A stretch of 64,000 bases of DNA from UBA7672 sp040398425 (GCA_040398425.1 JBBATZ010000003.1:89164-153163), one strand, 5' to 3'; counted from the stretch's first letter, positions 16,680 through 26,400 are shown. Numbers and translations: made by a program. The notes: generated from the sequence alone by a model not told the origin.

Positions 16680-17057
16680 TCAGTCTTCCGCCGGATAGGC
16701 CGGCCCGTCATCGCCGGCCCGTCCAATGCTTGCGCCATTGGGCGTGAAGACCGGTTCGGGTTCGGCGACCGCCTGACCGCCGGCCAGCTGCACGATCATC
16801 TCCAGCCGCTCCTGCGAACGGTGCGAGACGACAAGCATGTCAGCAAGAATCCGCAGGCCGAGCCAGATGCCCAGCGGCAGTGCAATGCCGGCCGCCAGCT
16901 GCATCGCGGCGGGGGCGTAGTTACCCGCGGCCACACTCGCGACTGCGATCACGAGCATCACGCCCGCGCACAGCGCCAGAAAGGCGCCGACCATGCCCAT
17001 CGCCGAGCGCAAGAGCGCCGGCGACAGCGTCTTTTCATTCTCCCAGAGCCCACGCAT
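16680..17057 (-). CDS. Small two-helix membrane protein
   Basis: This 125-residue protein has two strongly hydrophobic helices (MGMVGAFLALCAGVMLVIAV and AAMQLAAGIALPLGIWLGLR), then a short amphipathic stretch (SHRSQERLEMIVQLAGG) and an acidic, proline-rich C-terminal tail. The gene is convergent with trcR, 10 bases away. I do not recognise the family; a small inner-membrane protein is all that can be claimed. Confidence 0.65.
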   Translation of the reverse strand: MRGLWENEKTLSPALLRSAMGMVGAFLALCAGVMLVIAVASVAAGNYAPAAMQLAAGIALPLGIWLGLRILADMLVVSHRSQERLEMIVQLAGGQAVAEPEPVFTPNGASIGRAGDDGPAYPAED

Positions 17058-17219
17058 CAGGTCACCCTCGTCCGTCGCTCACCTGCCGCCCCGGCTCCGC
17101 AACCATTCGCGGGGTCGCGGCCCAGGTCAACGACAAGTTGAGCGCCACGCAATGATCCAAAGTGGGTCGGATCAAAAGATGGGGAATGCCGGTGAGGACC
17201 CCGTTCGGGCGGGCGGCGG

Positions 17220-17387
17220 CTAGTTCAGCCGCAGATTGGCGATCTCGTCTTTCAATCGAAGTTTCTTGCGTTTGAGCTCATGAATTCGCACTTCGTCGCC
17301 GGCAGGATGCTTCAGCTCGGCATCAATGGCGGCTTCAAGCCGCTTATGACGCTCGCTCAATTCCTTGATGCGTGATTCCAGGCTCAT
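17220..17387 (-). CDS. YdcH-like (DUF465) short coiled-coil protein
   Basis: This 55-residue gene starts MSLESRIKELSERHKRLEAA and ends ELKRKKLRLKDEIANLRLN. The closing LKxxKLRLKDEI is the signature of the YdcH/DUF465 family, small helical-hairpin proteins of unknown function. A paralogue with the same ending is encoded head-to-head at 17804. Confidence 0.8.
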   Translation of the reverse strand: MSLESRIKELSERHKRLEAAIDAELKHPAGDEVRIHELKRKKLRLKDEIANLRLN

Positions 17388-17803
17388 CGAGAGGACTCTC
17401 CTTGTCTGGGCGAACCGCCACGTCCAGCGGACGTGGGAGGGGTGCCAACCCGACCGCGAGCGGAAGGGCCGCGTCCGCTACGGCCTCGACAGGAGTTTCG
17501 AGGAATCCGTTGCGGCTCGCTTTCCAGCCGCAAGCAGAGTGAAACATGAAGAAATTCGCGCGTCACGACCTGAACGGTGCAAATCTGCGCGCGTGCGAAA
17601 ATTTTTCAGTTGCCATCACAAATGACTGTCCCGCGCCCATGCGGAAGGCGCCCGGGGGCGCGATGGAGCTTCCCGGAACGGTCCGGATTTGGTATAGGGT
17701 AACGGGACGGTCAGGTCCGGCAAACCGCTTCCGTATTCCAGTCCCTTGAATCGCGAGCGGAATTCCGTGTCGATTCGAGGGGCGCGCAGGGGAGGCCGAT
17801 GGG
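17388..17803. other. Intergenic region between two divergent YdcH-like genes
   Basis: These 416 bases hold no convincing gene: short frames on either strand lack ribosome sites and sensible composition. An AT-richer patch (GAAAATTTTTCAG near 17597) and TATAGGG near 17693 could be promoter elements for the plus-strand gene. There is no repeat or strong hairpin with a T-run. Confidence 0.5.
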
Positions 17804-18022
17804 TTGAGCGATATCGTTTTCGACCCGACCAATATCGAGGCGATGGTCCAGCAGCTGGAAGAATTGCGCCAGCGTCACAGTGACCTCGACGCCTCGATCG
17901 AGGAGATGAAACGGGTCGGCGGCAACGACATCGGCCTCATGGGGCTCAAGCGCGAAAAACTGCGCCTGAAGGACCGCATCATGTGGCTGTCCTCGAAGAT
18001 GACGCCGGACATCATCGCCTGA
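17804..18022 (+). CDS. YdcH-like (DUF465) protein, TTG start
   Basis: This 72-residue protein reads SDIVFDPTNIEAMVQQLEEL and ends with LMGLKREKLRLKDRIMWLSS, sharing the DUF465 signature with the gene at 17220. The start is TTG, supported by GGGGAGG nine bases upstream; no ATG or GTG gives a full-length product. The N-terminal half is longer than in the first copy. Function unknown; the helical hairpin fold is known for the family. Confidence 0.75.
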   Translation: MSDIVFDPTNIEAMVQQLEELRQRHSDLDASIEEMKRVGGNDIGLMGLKREKLRLKDRIMWLSSKMTPDIIA

Positions 18023-18131
18023 GGCCACCGGCTGACGATTCCGTCTGTCCGCACCTGGTTTCGTGTCCGGGGCGCAAGCTCACGGCGATAACTCCCGCAA
18101 GACGCGAAACCTGTGCGAAGCCTGGCTATGC

Positions 18132-18141
18132 GTCACGTGAC
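18132..18141. promoter_or_regulatory. 10-bp palindrome upstream of the TonB receptor
   Basis: GTCACGTGAC is a perfect palindrome about 120 bases before the receptor start, in a 239-base intergenic region. It resembles a dimeric regulator site, but only one copy is present and no regulator lies nearby. Confidence 0.25.
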
Positions 18142-18261
18142 AGTTTTGCATCGAACGCGCAAAATGCGTCGTATACGTACAATTCCGACGTGTATGCGCA
18201 AGACTCGTCAACCCTGTTCGGCTGATCTGCGCCCCACAATTTCACCCGGGAGCGTTCGTCC

Positions 18262-20451
18262 ATGGTCCACCGCAAATCCGCCGGCCGGCAATTGCTGCTT
18301 GCCCTTATGTCCGCCGCTTCGGCCACCGCCCTGCTTGCCGCCCCCGCGATGGCCCAGACCGCAGCGACGGACAGCAAGCTCGACGTGATCATCATCACCG
18401 CCAACCAGCGTGAAGAAAACCTGCAGGACGTTCCGGTTTCGGCCGCGTCCCTGTCGAGCGACGCGATTTCGTCGATCTTCTCGTCGGGCGACGACGTCGT
18501 CTCGCTGGCCGCGCGCGTACCGGCGCTCTACGCCGAAAGCTCCAACGGCCGCGTTGCCCCGCGCTTCTACATCCGCGGTCTCGGCAACACTGACTTCGAT
18601 CTTGCCGCGTCCCAGCCGGTCTCCGTGATCATGGACGACGTGGTGATGGAAAACGTCGTCCTGAAATCGACCCCGATCTTCGACGTCGACCGCGTCGAGG
18701 TCTATCGCGGCCCGCAAGGTACGCTGTTCGGCCGCAACACCACGGCCGGCATCATCCGCTTCACCTCGCGCCGTCCGACCGAAGCTACCGAAGCGCGCCT
18801 CGCCGCCTCGTACGGCACCTACGGCACGGCCACGGTCGACGCCGCTGTCGGCGGCACGCTGATGCCGGGCGTCCAGGTCCGCGCCTCTGGCCTGTGGCAG
18901 CATCGCGACGACTGGATCGACAACACGCGGGTTTCAGGCGAAGAAAACCTCGGCGGCTATGATGAGACTGCTGGCCGCCTGCAGGTCGCCTTCAAACCGA
19001 GCGACGCCCTCGACGTGCTGCTTAACGTCCATGGCCGCGAGCTCGACGGCACCGCCGCCGTGTTCCGCGCCAACGTGATCACCACGGGCACGAACGGCCT
19101 CAACGCCAACTATGATCGCGACACGGTCTCCTTCAACCAGGGCGGCGGCAACCCGCAGTCCTACTCCGGCTGGGGAACGTCGGCCAACATCGCCTACGAC
19201 TTCGGCGACATGGTCCTGACCTCGATCACCGCTTACGAGAACACCAACGGCCTCAGCCGCGGTGACATCGATGGCGGCGTCGCCGGCGTCGGCCCGGGCT
19301 TCATCCCGTTCGATGCCGATACGCAGGACTCGATCGATGATCTCGATCAGACGACACAGGAATTCAGGCTCGCATCCGACACGGGCGGCCCGCTCTCCTG
19401 GCAGACCGGCGCATATTTCTTCGACGCTGACTTCACCGTCACCACGGTCGGCCCGTTCGGCTTCCCGCCCTCGACCACTGTCACCCACTCCAACAAGGCG
19501 TGGGCCGTGTTTGGCCAGGCGAGCTATGCCGTCAACGACGCGCTGAGCGTCACCGGCGGCCTGCGCTATACCAATGACGACAAGGATTTCAGCGTCGCCG
19601 CAGCGCCGTCCAACAACATCTCGATCTCGGACGAACATGTCAGCTGGGACCTGAGCGCGATGTACGCTCTCAACGACGACATGTCGGTTTACGCCCGTAT
19701 CGCTGATGGCTTCCGCGGACCGTCGATCCAGGGCCGCAACGTCGCCTTCTTCGCACCGCCCTCGGCCGCGCAATCGGAAACGGTGATCTCTTACGAGGCC
19801 GGCTTCAAGTCGACCTTGCTCAACGACACGCTGCGCTTCAACGGGGCCGCCTACACCTACGAAGTCTCGGACATCCAGCTCACAGCGGTCGGCGGCGCGG
19901 GCAACCTCGTCCAGCTGATCAACGCGGATAAAGGCAAGGCCTGGGGTCTCGAAGTCGACGCCGAATGGGCACCGCTCGACAACCTCGTCTTCACGGGCGG
20001 CCTCTCCTATGTCGACTCCGAGATCGACGATCCGGGTCTCGCCGTCGGCGTCTGCGCCCAGTGCACGGTCACCGATCCGCGCAATGGCCTCGGCCAGGCG
20101 CTGATCGACGGCAACCCGTTCCCGAACGCGCCGGAGACCATCGCCAACCTCACCGCCCGTTATTCGATCCCGTGGGGTTCTGATGGCGAACTCTTCGCCT
20201 TCACCGACTTGGCCTATCAGGGCAAGACCAACCTCTTCCTCTATGAATCGGTTGAATTCCAGACCGACGACCAGATCGAGGGCGGCCTGAAATTCGGCTG
20301 GGCCAAGACCGATGGATCGCTGGAAGTTGCGGCCTTTGCCCGCAACATCACGGACGAGGACAACATCAAGGGCGGCATCGACTTCAACAACAACACCGCT
20401 TTCGTCAACGAACCCCGCATCATCGGCGTCTCGCTGAAGATCGGTAACTAG
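18262..20451 (+). CDS. TonB-dependent outer-membrane receptor
   Basis: This 729-residue protein starts with a signal peptide (LLLALMSAASATALLAAPAMAQ, cleavage after AMAQ). A TonB-box-like DVIIITANQREE follows, then the plug domain with LQDVPVSAASLSSDAI, PRFYIRGLGNTDFD and VEVYRGPQGTLFGRNTTAGI, and a long beta-barrel ending in the aromatic-poor RIIGVSLKIGN. The sequence style (ENLQDVPVS, RGPQGTLFGRN) is that of the large receptor groups of Caulobacterales and sphingomonads that import complex carbohydrates, aromatic compounds or siderophores. The ligand is unknown. It is a single-gene unit with its own terminator. Confidence 0.92.
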   Translation: MVHRKSAGRQLLLALMSAASATALLAAPAMAQTAATDSKLDVIIITANQREENLQDVPVSAASLSSDAISSIFSSGDDVVSLAARVPALYAESSNGRVAPRFYIRGLGNTDFDLAASQPVSVIMDDVVMENVVLKSTPIFDVDRVEVYRGPQGTLFGRNTTAGIIRFTSRRPTEATEARLAASYGTYGTATVDAAVGGTLMPGVQVRASGLWQHRDDWIDNTRVSGEENLGGYDETAGRLQVAFKPSDALDVLLNVHGRELDGTAAVFRANVITTGTNGLNANYDRDTVSFNQGGGNPQSYSGWGTSANIAYDFGDMVLTSITAYENTNGLSRGDIDGGVAGVGPGFIPFDADTQDSIDDLDQTTQEFRLASDTGGPLSWQTGAYFFDADFTVTTVGPFGFPPSTTVTHSNKAWAVFGQASYAVNDALSVTGGLRYTNDDKDFSVAAAPSNNISISDEHVSWDLSAMYALNDDMSVYARIADGFRGPSIQGRNVAFFAPPSAAQSETVISYEAGFKSTLLNDTLRFNGAAYTYEVSDIQLTAVGGAGNLVQLINADKGKAWGLEVDAEWAPLDNLVFTGGLSYVDSEIDDPGLAVGVCAQCTVTDPRNGLGQALIDGNPFPNAPETIANLTARYSIPWGSDGELFAFTDLAYQGKTNLFLYESVEFQTDDQIEGGLKFGWAKTDGSLEVAAFARNITDEDNIKGGIDFNNNTAFVNEPRIIGVSLKIGN

Positions 20452-20474
20452 GCTTAGGTCACTGCCGTCAGGAC

Positions 20475-20515
20475 AAGGCCGCTCCGGGTGTTGACCGGAG
20501 CGGCCTTTTTCTTTG
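20475..20515 (+). terminator. Rho-independent terminator after the TonB receptor
   Basis: A perfect 13-bp stem (AAGGCCGCTCCGG with its complement), a seven-base loop and TTTTTCTTT form a textbook terminator 23 bases after the receptor stop. Confidence 0.93.
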
Positions 20516-20634
20516 CTGGCGCGCTCGTCCTTTGACGGACGGACACTTCGTGGGCTGGTCAGGTTGAGGGCGCGCCTGCCGGAAACCAGGGGCTGTCCGG
20601 ACGCCAGCGCGCGTCGCCCCGGGATTTGCGCGCC

Positions 20635-23600
20635 TCAGTGAAAATCGCGCGATTTCGGCAGGACGCGGACGTTGCGGGGGTGGATGAACTTGCCGTCGGC
20701 GCCTTTGGGGCCACGTGGATGTTGTGGGTTCCTGATCTCGTCGGCGCGCGTGAGTTCGGTGTGCACGACATGATCCTCGGACAGGCGATCGAGTTCGGCC
20801 GAGCGGTCGGTCACGCGCACGCCCATGAGGTGCGTCACGCCTTCCTTGCTTCGCTGCACCCTGCCCTCGATCAGCAGCAGGCGGGCGCCCATCACCTGCG
20901 CGCGGAATGTCTCGAAGGTGCGGGCCCAGAGCAGCGCATTTGTGACGCCGGTTTCATCCTCGAGCGTGATGAAGATCGCCTTGCCATTGCCAGGCCTCTG
21001 ACGAACGAGGACGATGCCGGCGGTGCGCGCCCAGTAGCCATCCTTCAGGTCTGTGGTCTGCTTGCAGGACAGGATGCGTTCGGCGGCAAAGACAGGACGC
21101 AGGATCTGCATCGGGTGCGCCTTCAGTGACAGGCGCGCCGTCTGGTAATCGGCCGCCACATGCTCGCCGAGCGGCATGTCTGGGAGATGGCTTTCAGGCT
21201 CCTCGCCCAGTTCGCGCGCATGCACCGCAGCGAACAGCGGCAGCAGGTCATCATCCGGCAGGCGGCGCACATCCCACAGCGCCTGTCGCCTGTCCTGATC
21301 GAGCGAGCGAAAGGCGTCAGCATCCGCAAGACGGCGCAGCATGGGCGTGGAGATACGGCCGCGCTCGCGCATATCGGCGACGCTGGTGAAGCCTTGCCCG
21401 CGCCGCGCAACGAGCGCGTGCGCATCGGCCTCGCACATGCCGTCGATCTGGCGAAAACCGATGCGGAGCGCAAGCGCGCCATCCTCGCGCCGCTCCAGCG
21501 TGTTGTCGTAATGGCTGTGGTTCACGTCGATCTCGCGGACCTCAACGCCATGCTCCTGCGCATCTCGCACGATCTGCGCTGGCGCGTAGAACCCCATCGG
21601 CTGCGAGTTCAGCAAAGCACACGCAAACGCCGCCGGATGATGACACTTGATCCACGATGAGACGTAGACCAGCTGCGCAAAGGCCGCCGCGTGACTTTCA
21701 GGAAAACCGTAGGAACCGAAGCCCTTGATCTGGTCGAAACAGCGCTTGGCAAAATCGGGGTCATAGCCTCGCGCGGTCATGCGCTTGACCATCAGATCTT
21801 CGAATTTGTGAATCGTGCCAACATTGCGAAACGTCGCCATTGCGCGTCGCAGACCATTGGCCTCCTCTGGCGTGAACTCTGCCGCGACCATGGCGATCTT
21901 CATGGCCTGTTCCTGAAACAGCGGGACGCCTTCGGTGCGCCAGAGTATGTCGTAGAGTTCTCTCGGATTGCCGCCTTTCGGGTAGGGATAGGTAACGATC
22001 TCGGCCCCTTCCCTGCGCTTCAGGTAGGGGTGAACCATGTCGCCCTGAATCGGGCCGGGGCGAACGATCGCAACCTCGATCACCAGGTCGTACATTTTGC
22101 GCGGCTTCAGGCGCGGCAACATGTTGATCTGGGCCCGGCTTTCAACCTGGAAGACGCCGATCGAGTCGCCCTTGCACAGCATGTCGTAGACAGCCGGATC
22201 TTCTGCCGGAAAATCGCGCAAGCCATAGCGCACATCGCCATGGCGATAGAGAAGGTCGCGCGCCTTGCGGATGCAGGTGAGCATGCCGAGCGCAAGCACA
22301 TCGACCTTCATGACCCGCAACGCGTCGATGTCGTCCTTGTCCCACTCGATGAAGGTGCGCTCATCCATCGCGGCGTTTCCGATCGGGACGAATTCATCGA
22401 GGCGGCCAGATGTCAGTACAAAGCCGCCGACGTGCTGTGACAGATGGCGTGGAAAGCCCTGCAGCCGATTGGCGAATTCCAGGGCGCGATGCAGCAAGGG
22501 ATTTTCGGGATCCAGGCCGGCCTGACGAAGTTGCTGCGCGGCGGGCGCCGCTCCCCAGCTGCCCCAGACAAGGCCGGAGAGCTGGGCCGTCACATCATCG
22601 GTAAGGCCGAAAACCTTGCCGACTTCGCGCATGGCGCTGCGCGGCCGGTAATGAATTACGGTCGCTGCGATGGCCGCACGCTCACGGCCATAGCGCTCAT
22701 AGATATGCTGGATCACTTCCTCGCGGCGCTCGTGCTCGAAGTCGACATCGATGTCGGGCGGCTCGTTCTTTCGCTCGGCAGACAGAAAGCGTTCGAAAAG
22801 TACATCGAATGTAGCGGGGTCCACCGAGGTCATGCCCAGAACGTAACAGACGGCGGAGTTGGCAGCCGAGCCACGCCCCTGACAAAGAATGCCAAGATTG
22901 TCGGCGATGCGGACCGTGTCAAAGATCGTGAGAAAATATGGCGCAAGCCTGTAATCCCGGATAAAGGCGAGTTCCTTTGCCAGGAGCTCTTCGACTTTCC
23001 TCGGTATCGCGTCGCCGTATTTCATGCGCGCGTAGAACCACGTGCGATCTTCAAGATAGGCCTGGTCTTTCCAGCCGGGCGGAACGGGTTCTTCAGGGTA
23101 CTGATAACTGAGCTGCTCGAGATCGAACTCGACAAGATCGAGGAAGATCGCGACCTGATCGACTGCCTCTGGCGCGTGAGCAAAGAGCCGCGCCATTTCC
23201 TGTCTTTCCTTCAGGTGCCGTTCCGCGTTGGCCTCCAGAAGCCTGCCTGCTTCGGTGATTTTCACGCCCTCGCGAATGCACGTCACGATATCCTGCAAGT
23301 CGCGCTGGACCGGCGCATGATAGAGCGCATCGTTGACGGCGATCAGGGGAACGCCTGCGGTCGCCGCGATTTTCTTGAGCTTGTGGAGGCGACGCAGATC
23401 ATCGCCGCGGCGATGCATGGTCGCGCCCAGCCATACGCAGGCAGACCTGTGCAGCCGGGAGAGAAGCGGTTGAAGCCCCTCAAGCCTTTCTCCGGGCATG
23501 ACGATCAGCAGAAGCTCGGCGGGATGGAACAGCAGGTCATCCAGCGTCAGGCGGCACTCGCCTTTTGTCGCGCGATCCACCCCGGGAGCCGCGCGCAAAT

Positions 23601-24084
23601 TGCCCTTGGTGAGAAGACGACAGAGGCGCCCCCAGCCCGAGCGGTTCACCGGATAGGCAATGATATCAGGCGTACCGTCGGTGAAGACGAGGCGTGCGCC
23701 GACAACCAGTTTGAAGGCGAGCGCACGTCTCTGCAGCTCTGCGCTTATGGCCTTGAGTTCGTCTTCATCCGGGTGGGCAATCCATCCAACTTCTCCGGGC
23801 GACCCGCCTTCCCTGACCTTGTCATGCGTGGGCAAGCCGTCGGCGCGGAACTGCTTCAGTTCTGTCCAGGCACGCACGACGCCGGCAACCGTATTATGAT
23901 CGGCGATTCCTATGCCCGAATGATTCAGAAGGAGCGCCTGCAGGATCATGTCCTTTGCCGTCGACGCACCGCGCAGGAAGGAGAAGTTGGTGGCGGCGGC
24001 GAGTTCGGCGTAGGGCGGCGCGGGGGAGTCTTCACCTTGCCCTGTGCGCGGCGGAAAGCTGACGATGTTTGTCGGCTCGCTCAT
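20635..24084 (-). CDS. dnaE2: Error-prone DNA polymerase DnaE2 (ImuC)
   Basis: This 1149-residue C-family polymerase alpha subunit performs translesion synthesis and is the catalytic member of the ImuA-ImuB-DnaE2 mutasome. The PHP domain is at the N-terminus (YAELAAATNFSFLRGAS, GIGIADHNTVAGVV). The palm has the metal-binding PPDIDVDFEHERREEVIQHI, the finger/thumb regions include GSAANSAVCYVLGMTSVDP and PGPIQGDMVHPYLKRR, and the C-terminus has an OB-fold (GKAIFITLEDETGVTNALLW). The start overlaps the imuB stop by four bases (ATGA), so the two are translationally coupled. Expression is driven from the LexA-controlled promoter before imuA. Confidence 0.95.
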   Translation of the reverse strand: MSEPTNIVSFPPRTGQGEDSPAPPYAELAAATNFSFLRGASTAKDMILQALLLNHSGIGIADHNTVAGVVRAWTELKQFRADGLPTHDKVREGGSPGEVGWIAHPDEDELKAISAELQRRALAFKLVVGARLVFTDGTPDIIAYPVNRSGWGRLCRLLTKGNLRAAPGVDRATKGECRLTLDDLLFHPAELLLIVMPGERLEGLQPLLSRLHRSACVWLGATMHRRGDDLRRLHKLKKIAATAGVPLIAVNDALYHAPVQRDLQDIVTCIREGVKITEAGRLLEANAERHLKERQEMARLFAHAPEAVDQVAIFLDLVEFDLEQLSYQYPEEPVPPGWKDQAYLEDRTWFYARMKYGDAIPRKVEELLAKELAFIRDYRLAPYFLTIFDTVRIADNLGILCQGRGSAANSAVCYVLGMTSVDPATFDVLFERFLSAERKNEPPDIDVDFEHERREEVIQHIYERYGRERAAIAATVIHYRPRSAMREVGKVFGLTDDVTAQLSGLVWGSWGAAPAAQQLRQAGLDPENPLLHRALEFANRLQGFPRHLSQHVGGFVLTSGRLDEFVPIGNAAMDERTFIEWDKDDIDALRVMKVDVLALGMLTCIRKARDLLYRHGDVRYGLRDFPAEDPAVYDMLCKGDSIGVFQVESRAQINMLPRLKPRKMYDLVIEVAIVRPGPIQGDMVHPYLKRREGAEIVTYPYPKGGNPRELYDILWRTEGVPLFQEQAMKIAMVAAEFTPEEANGLRRAMATFRNVGTIHKFEDLMVKRMTARGYDPDFAKRCFDQIKGFGSYGFPESHAAAFAQLVYVSSWIKCHHPAAFACALLNSQPMGFYAPAQIVRDAQEHGVEVREIDVNHSHYDNTLERREDGALALRIGFRQIDGMCEADAHALVARRGQGFTSVADMRERGRISTPMLRRLADADAFRSLDQDRRQALWDVRRLPDDDLLPLFAAVHARELGEEPESHLPDMPLGEHVAADYQTARLSLKAHPMQILRPVFAAERILSCKQTTDLKDGYWARTAGIVLVRQRPGNGKAIFITLEDETGVTNALLWARTFETFRAQVMGARLLLIEGRVQRSKEGVTHLMGVRVTDRSAELDRLSEDHVVHTELTRADEIRNPQHPRGPKGADGKFIHPRNVRVLPKSRDFH

Positions 24085-25646
24085 GCGAAGACGCCATGGA
24101 GATACCAGGCGGGCGGCGCGGCGCCGCCATAGACGCCGGATCGAAAGAGCCAGAAGCGGCGGCCCTCGGAATCCTCGATGCGGTAATAGTCGCGGGCGTC
24201 AGCGGCGGCGTCGCTGCGCCACCATTCAGGCGCGATGCGTTCGGGCCCCTCAGCGCGAGCGACGTCATACTCTTTCCGGCGCCAGGAGAAACGACGCGGC
24301 GGACCATCGGGCACTTCGGCGAACTTGATCGCGATCGGGTGCGGCGGATCGAAGATGTGGGTGGGGCGAAGCGGCGGCTCGCCTTCCTCCGGCGTGGGCC
24401 AGACAGCAGAGGTCATTGGATCGAAGCCGGGGGGACTAAAGCCAGGGGAGTTGAAGCTGGCGGGTATGGCGCGGACGGCGCGATCAGGATTGTGTGTATT
24501 CTCGCGCACGAAACGCAGAACACGCCCCGGACCAAAGCGGGTGGCGAGGCGATCGGCAAGGTCAGCCACCTCGTCCGCCTCGATGGCGTGACCATCAAGG
24601 CCTGGCTGAGCAACGCCAAGAGGTTCGGCGACGTGAACGCAGAGGCGGACCTGATCAAAGCCGAAGCCTGGGTCGAGCGGATCGGCCAGCGTTTCCAGGC
24701 GTTCGCGAAAAAGGCGGATGAGCACGGTCGCCTCGCGCAGCGGCCGGCCAGTCTCCACCGCAATTTGGCGGACGGCGCCGTCGGCGCGGAAGAAAGCCGC
24801 CTCGAAAAGGCGACCGCCCTCACGGCGCGCGGAGAGTTCGCTCGTAGCCTCACGCAGCAGGTCAGCGAGTACGGCTTCGATGTCTTCCATGCGTCCGATA
24901 GGTTCCGGGAAAAGACGCTCGACCCACAATGTGGGCACGCGACGAACCGGCGTGAGCGGGGCGTGGGCGATGCCCTGCAGGCGGCTGAGACTGAGGGTCA
25001 TCTGCTGGCCGAAGCGGGCGGAGAAGAGCTGTGCGGGGCGGTCGGCCAGGGCGCCGATGGTCTTCAGACCGGCGCGGGAAATGGCGATGCGGTCTCTCTC
25101 GGGCAGGTTCAGTGCGGCGATGGGCAGCGAGCGGACCGCGGCGGCATCGCCATCCGGCGGTACGATGGCGACATTGCCGTGGCGGGCGAGCGCGCGGGCG
25201 GTATCCGGCGCGCCGGCGATGACAGTGCGCACATGCAGGCCGGCTCGGCGGAGGCGTTGGGACAGGCCGAGACGCAGCTTTGCCTCGTCGCCGAACAGGT
25301 GCTCCGAACCGGTAATCTCGAGCAGGAGACCATCGGGGGCGTCAATCATCACGACCGGCGTGACGCGGTCGCAATCTTTCGCAACAGCCTCCAGCAGGGC
25401 GGCATCCGCACGGTGATCAATCTCCTCGACCCAGAGGTCGGGAATACGCGCGCGCGCATCCGCCAGCGAGATGCCAGGCGTCAGCCCTGCCCGCCGCGCC
25501 GCACGGCTAAGCGTGACGAGACGCATGGCGCCCTTCTGCTTCTCGACGACGACAAGCGCCGGCTTATCCCGCGCGTCTGCCGTCGCCCGCACGATGCGGT
25601 CCACCGGCAAGGTCGGGAACCAGACGGCCAGGAAGCGCCGCCCCAT
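24081..25646 (-). CDS. imuB: ImuB, Y-family polymerase-like mutasome scaffold
   Basis: ImuB is a catalytically dead Y-family polymerase relative that ties DnaE2 and ImuA to the beta clamp. The N-terminus RRFLAVWFPTLPVDRIVR lacks the acidic residue of the active-family motif (DxDxF), as expected for ImuB. A palm-like region follows (TPVVMIDAPDGLLLEITGSE), then the little-finger region after LSRLQGIAHAPLTPVRRVPT. The C-terminus (RDYYRIEDSEGRRFWLFR, WYLHGVFA) is the ImuB-specific tail. The ATG at 25646 gives the standard N-terminus; 25664 and a GTG at 25682 are alternatives. The gene overlaps the imuA end by about 80 bases. Confidence 0.92.
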   Translation of the reverse strand: MGRRFLAVWFPTLPVDRIVRATADARDKPALVVVEKQKGAMRLVTLSRAARRAGLTPGISLADARARIPDLWVEEIDHRADAALLEAVAKDCDRVTPVVMIDAPDGLLLEITGSEHLFGDEAKLRLGLSQRLRRAGLHVRTVIAGAPDTARALARHGNVAIVPPDGDAAAVRSLPIAALNLPERDRIAISRAGLKTIGALADRPAQLFSARFGQQMTLSLSRLQGIAHAPLTPVRRVPTLWVERLFPEPIGRMEDIEAVLADLLREATSELSARREGGRLFEAAFFRADGAVRQIAVETGRPLREATVLIRLFRERLETLADPLDPGFGFDQVRLCVHVAEPLGVAQPGLDGHAIEADEVADLADRLATRFGPGRVLRFVRENTHNPDRAVRAIPASFNSPGFSPPGFDPMTSAVWPTPEEGEPPLRPTHIFDPPHPIAIKFAEVPDGPPRRFSWRRKEYDVARAEGPERIAPEWWRSDAAADARDYYRIEDSEGRRFWLFRSGVYGGAAPPAWYLHGVFA

Positions 25647-26358
25647 CCCCTGCGCTGATGTCATTGAAAGCAAGGCGGTCACGATTCCATTCCACGACCC
25701 AGCCCTGGCCTGCGGCCCCGGCGCGGTCTCTCAAGAGGTCGGCGACAAAGCAGGGATGCCCCGGCGCCTCCGTCGCGAAGGGACGGGAGAGCGCGGACCG
25801 GATGCTCCATCGCGAGGCGGCGGCGCTGGGCGTTGGCGTTCCCCCGGCGCGCACCATGAACAGCGGCAGGTTCGAGCGCGCAGCGGCCAGCGCCAGCCTG
25901 CGCGTCGCCACGAGATCGAGCGTCTTGGGATTCCCCCAGGGCTCGATCAGCAAGGCGCCAAGCGGCGGACACCGCGCCGCCTCCTCCCCCGCCCGCAAAA
26001 CCGCCGGCCCGTCCCGCGCCCGCACGAGGATCAGCCGCTCGGGCGAGAGGCCAAGCTCGGCAAGACCGGGGGCATAGATCTCGCCCATCTCCAGCCCGAC
26101 GAAATCCTGCCGCACCCAGACGATCGGCCGTCCCTGCGAGGCCCGCAGGGCAAGTGCAATGGCGAAGGCGGCGGCCGCAGGCTCGTTCGCCATGCCGTCG
26201 GCAAAAACCTCATGCAGGGCGGCCCGCACCATGCCTCCGCCGAGCGCCGCATCGATCGCCAGCGACCCCGTCGCGAACCGCGCGCCGGCAATCGGCGAGG
26301 ACCCTCTCTCAAGCCGGGAAACCTGAGAGCGCAGCGCTTCCAGATCGACATTCGCCAC
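25564..26358 (-). CDS. imuA: ImuA, RecA-like mutasome accessory protein
   Basis: ImuA is the RecA/SulA-like protein that works with ImuB and DnaE2 in damage-induced mutagenesis. The sequence shows LERGSSPIAGARFATGSLAID, ALGGGMVRAALHEVFA and a RecA-fold core (GRPIVWVRQDFVG, GALLIEPWG). A longer frame begins at 26403, but that start lies inside the LexA operator. The GTG at 26358 is preferred because GGAG stands eight bases before it; it gives 264 residues starting VANVDLEALRSQVSRLE. This places the LexA box 28-42 bases upstream, a normal operator position. Confidence 0.9.
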   Translation of the reverse strand: MANVDLEALRSQVSRLERGSSPIAGARFATGSLAIDAALGGGMVRAALHEVFADGMANEPAAAAFAIALALRASQGRPIVWVRQDFVGLEMGEIYAPGLAELGLSPERLILVRARDGPAVLRAGEEAARCPPLGALLIEPWGNPKTLDLVATRRLALAAARSNLPLFMVRAGGTPTPSAAASRWSIRSALSRPFATEAPGHPCFVADLLRDRAGAAGQGWVVEWNRDRLAFNDISAGDGAALPGRLVPDLAGGPHRAGDGRRAG

Positions 26359-26385
26359 GATGACAGCTCCTTTCCCGGCACCTGA

Positions 26386-26400
26386 GTTCCTGTTTTGTTC
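26386..26400. promoter_or_regulatory. LexA (SOS) box of the imuA-imuB-dnaE2 operon
   Basis: GTTC, seven bases (CTGTTTT), GTTC matches the alphaproteobacterial LexA operator GTTC-N7-GTTC. It lies 28 bases upstream of the chosen imuA start and controls the whole cassette. Confidence 0.88.

Noticed and set aside
18023..18261. Cobalamin or other riboswitch before the TonB receptor
   Set aside because: No B12-box or other conserved riboswitch core could be found; only a short palindrome is present.
20516..20634. Possible small gene between the TonB terminator and dnaE2
   Set aside because: Short frames here have no start context or sensible composition; the region is probably 3' flanking sequence.
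22444..25658. Long open frames on the plus strand opposite dnaE2 and imuB
   Set aside because: They mirror strongly coding minus-strand genes with high third-position GC, lack recognised domains and ribosome sites, and are the usual antisense shadows in GC-rich DNA.
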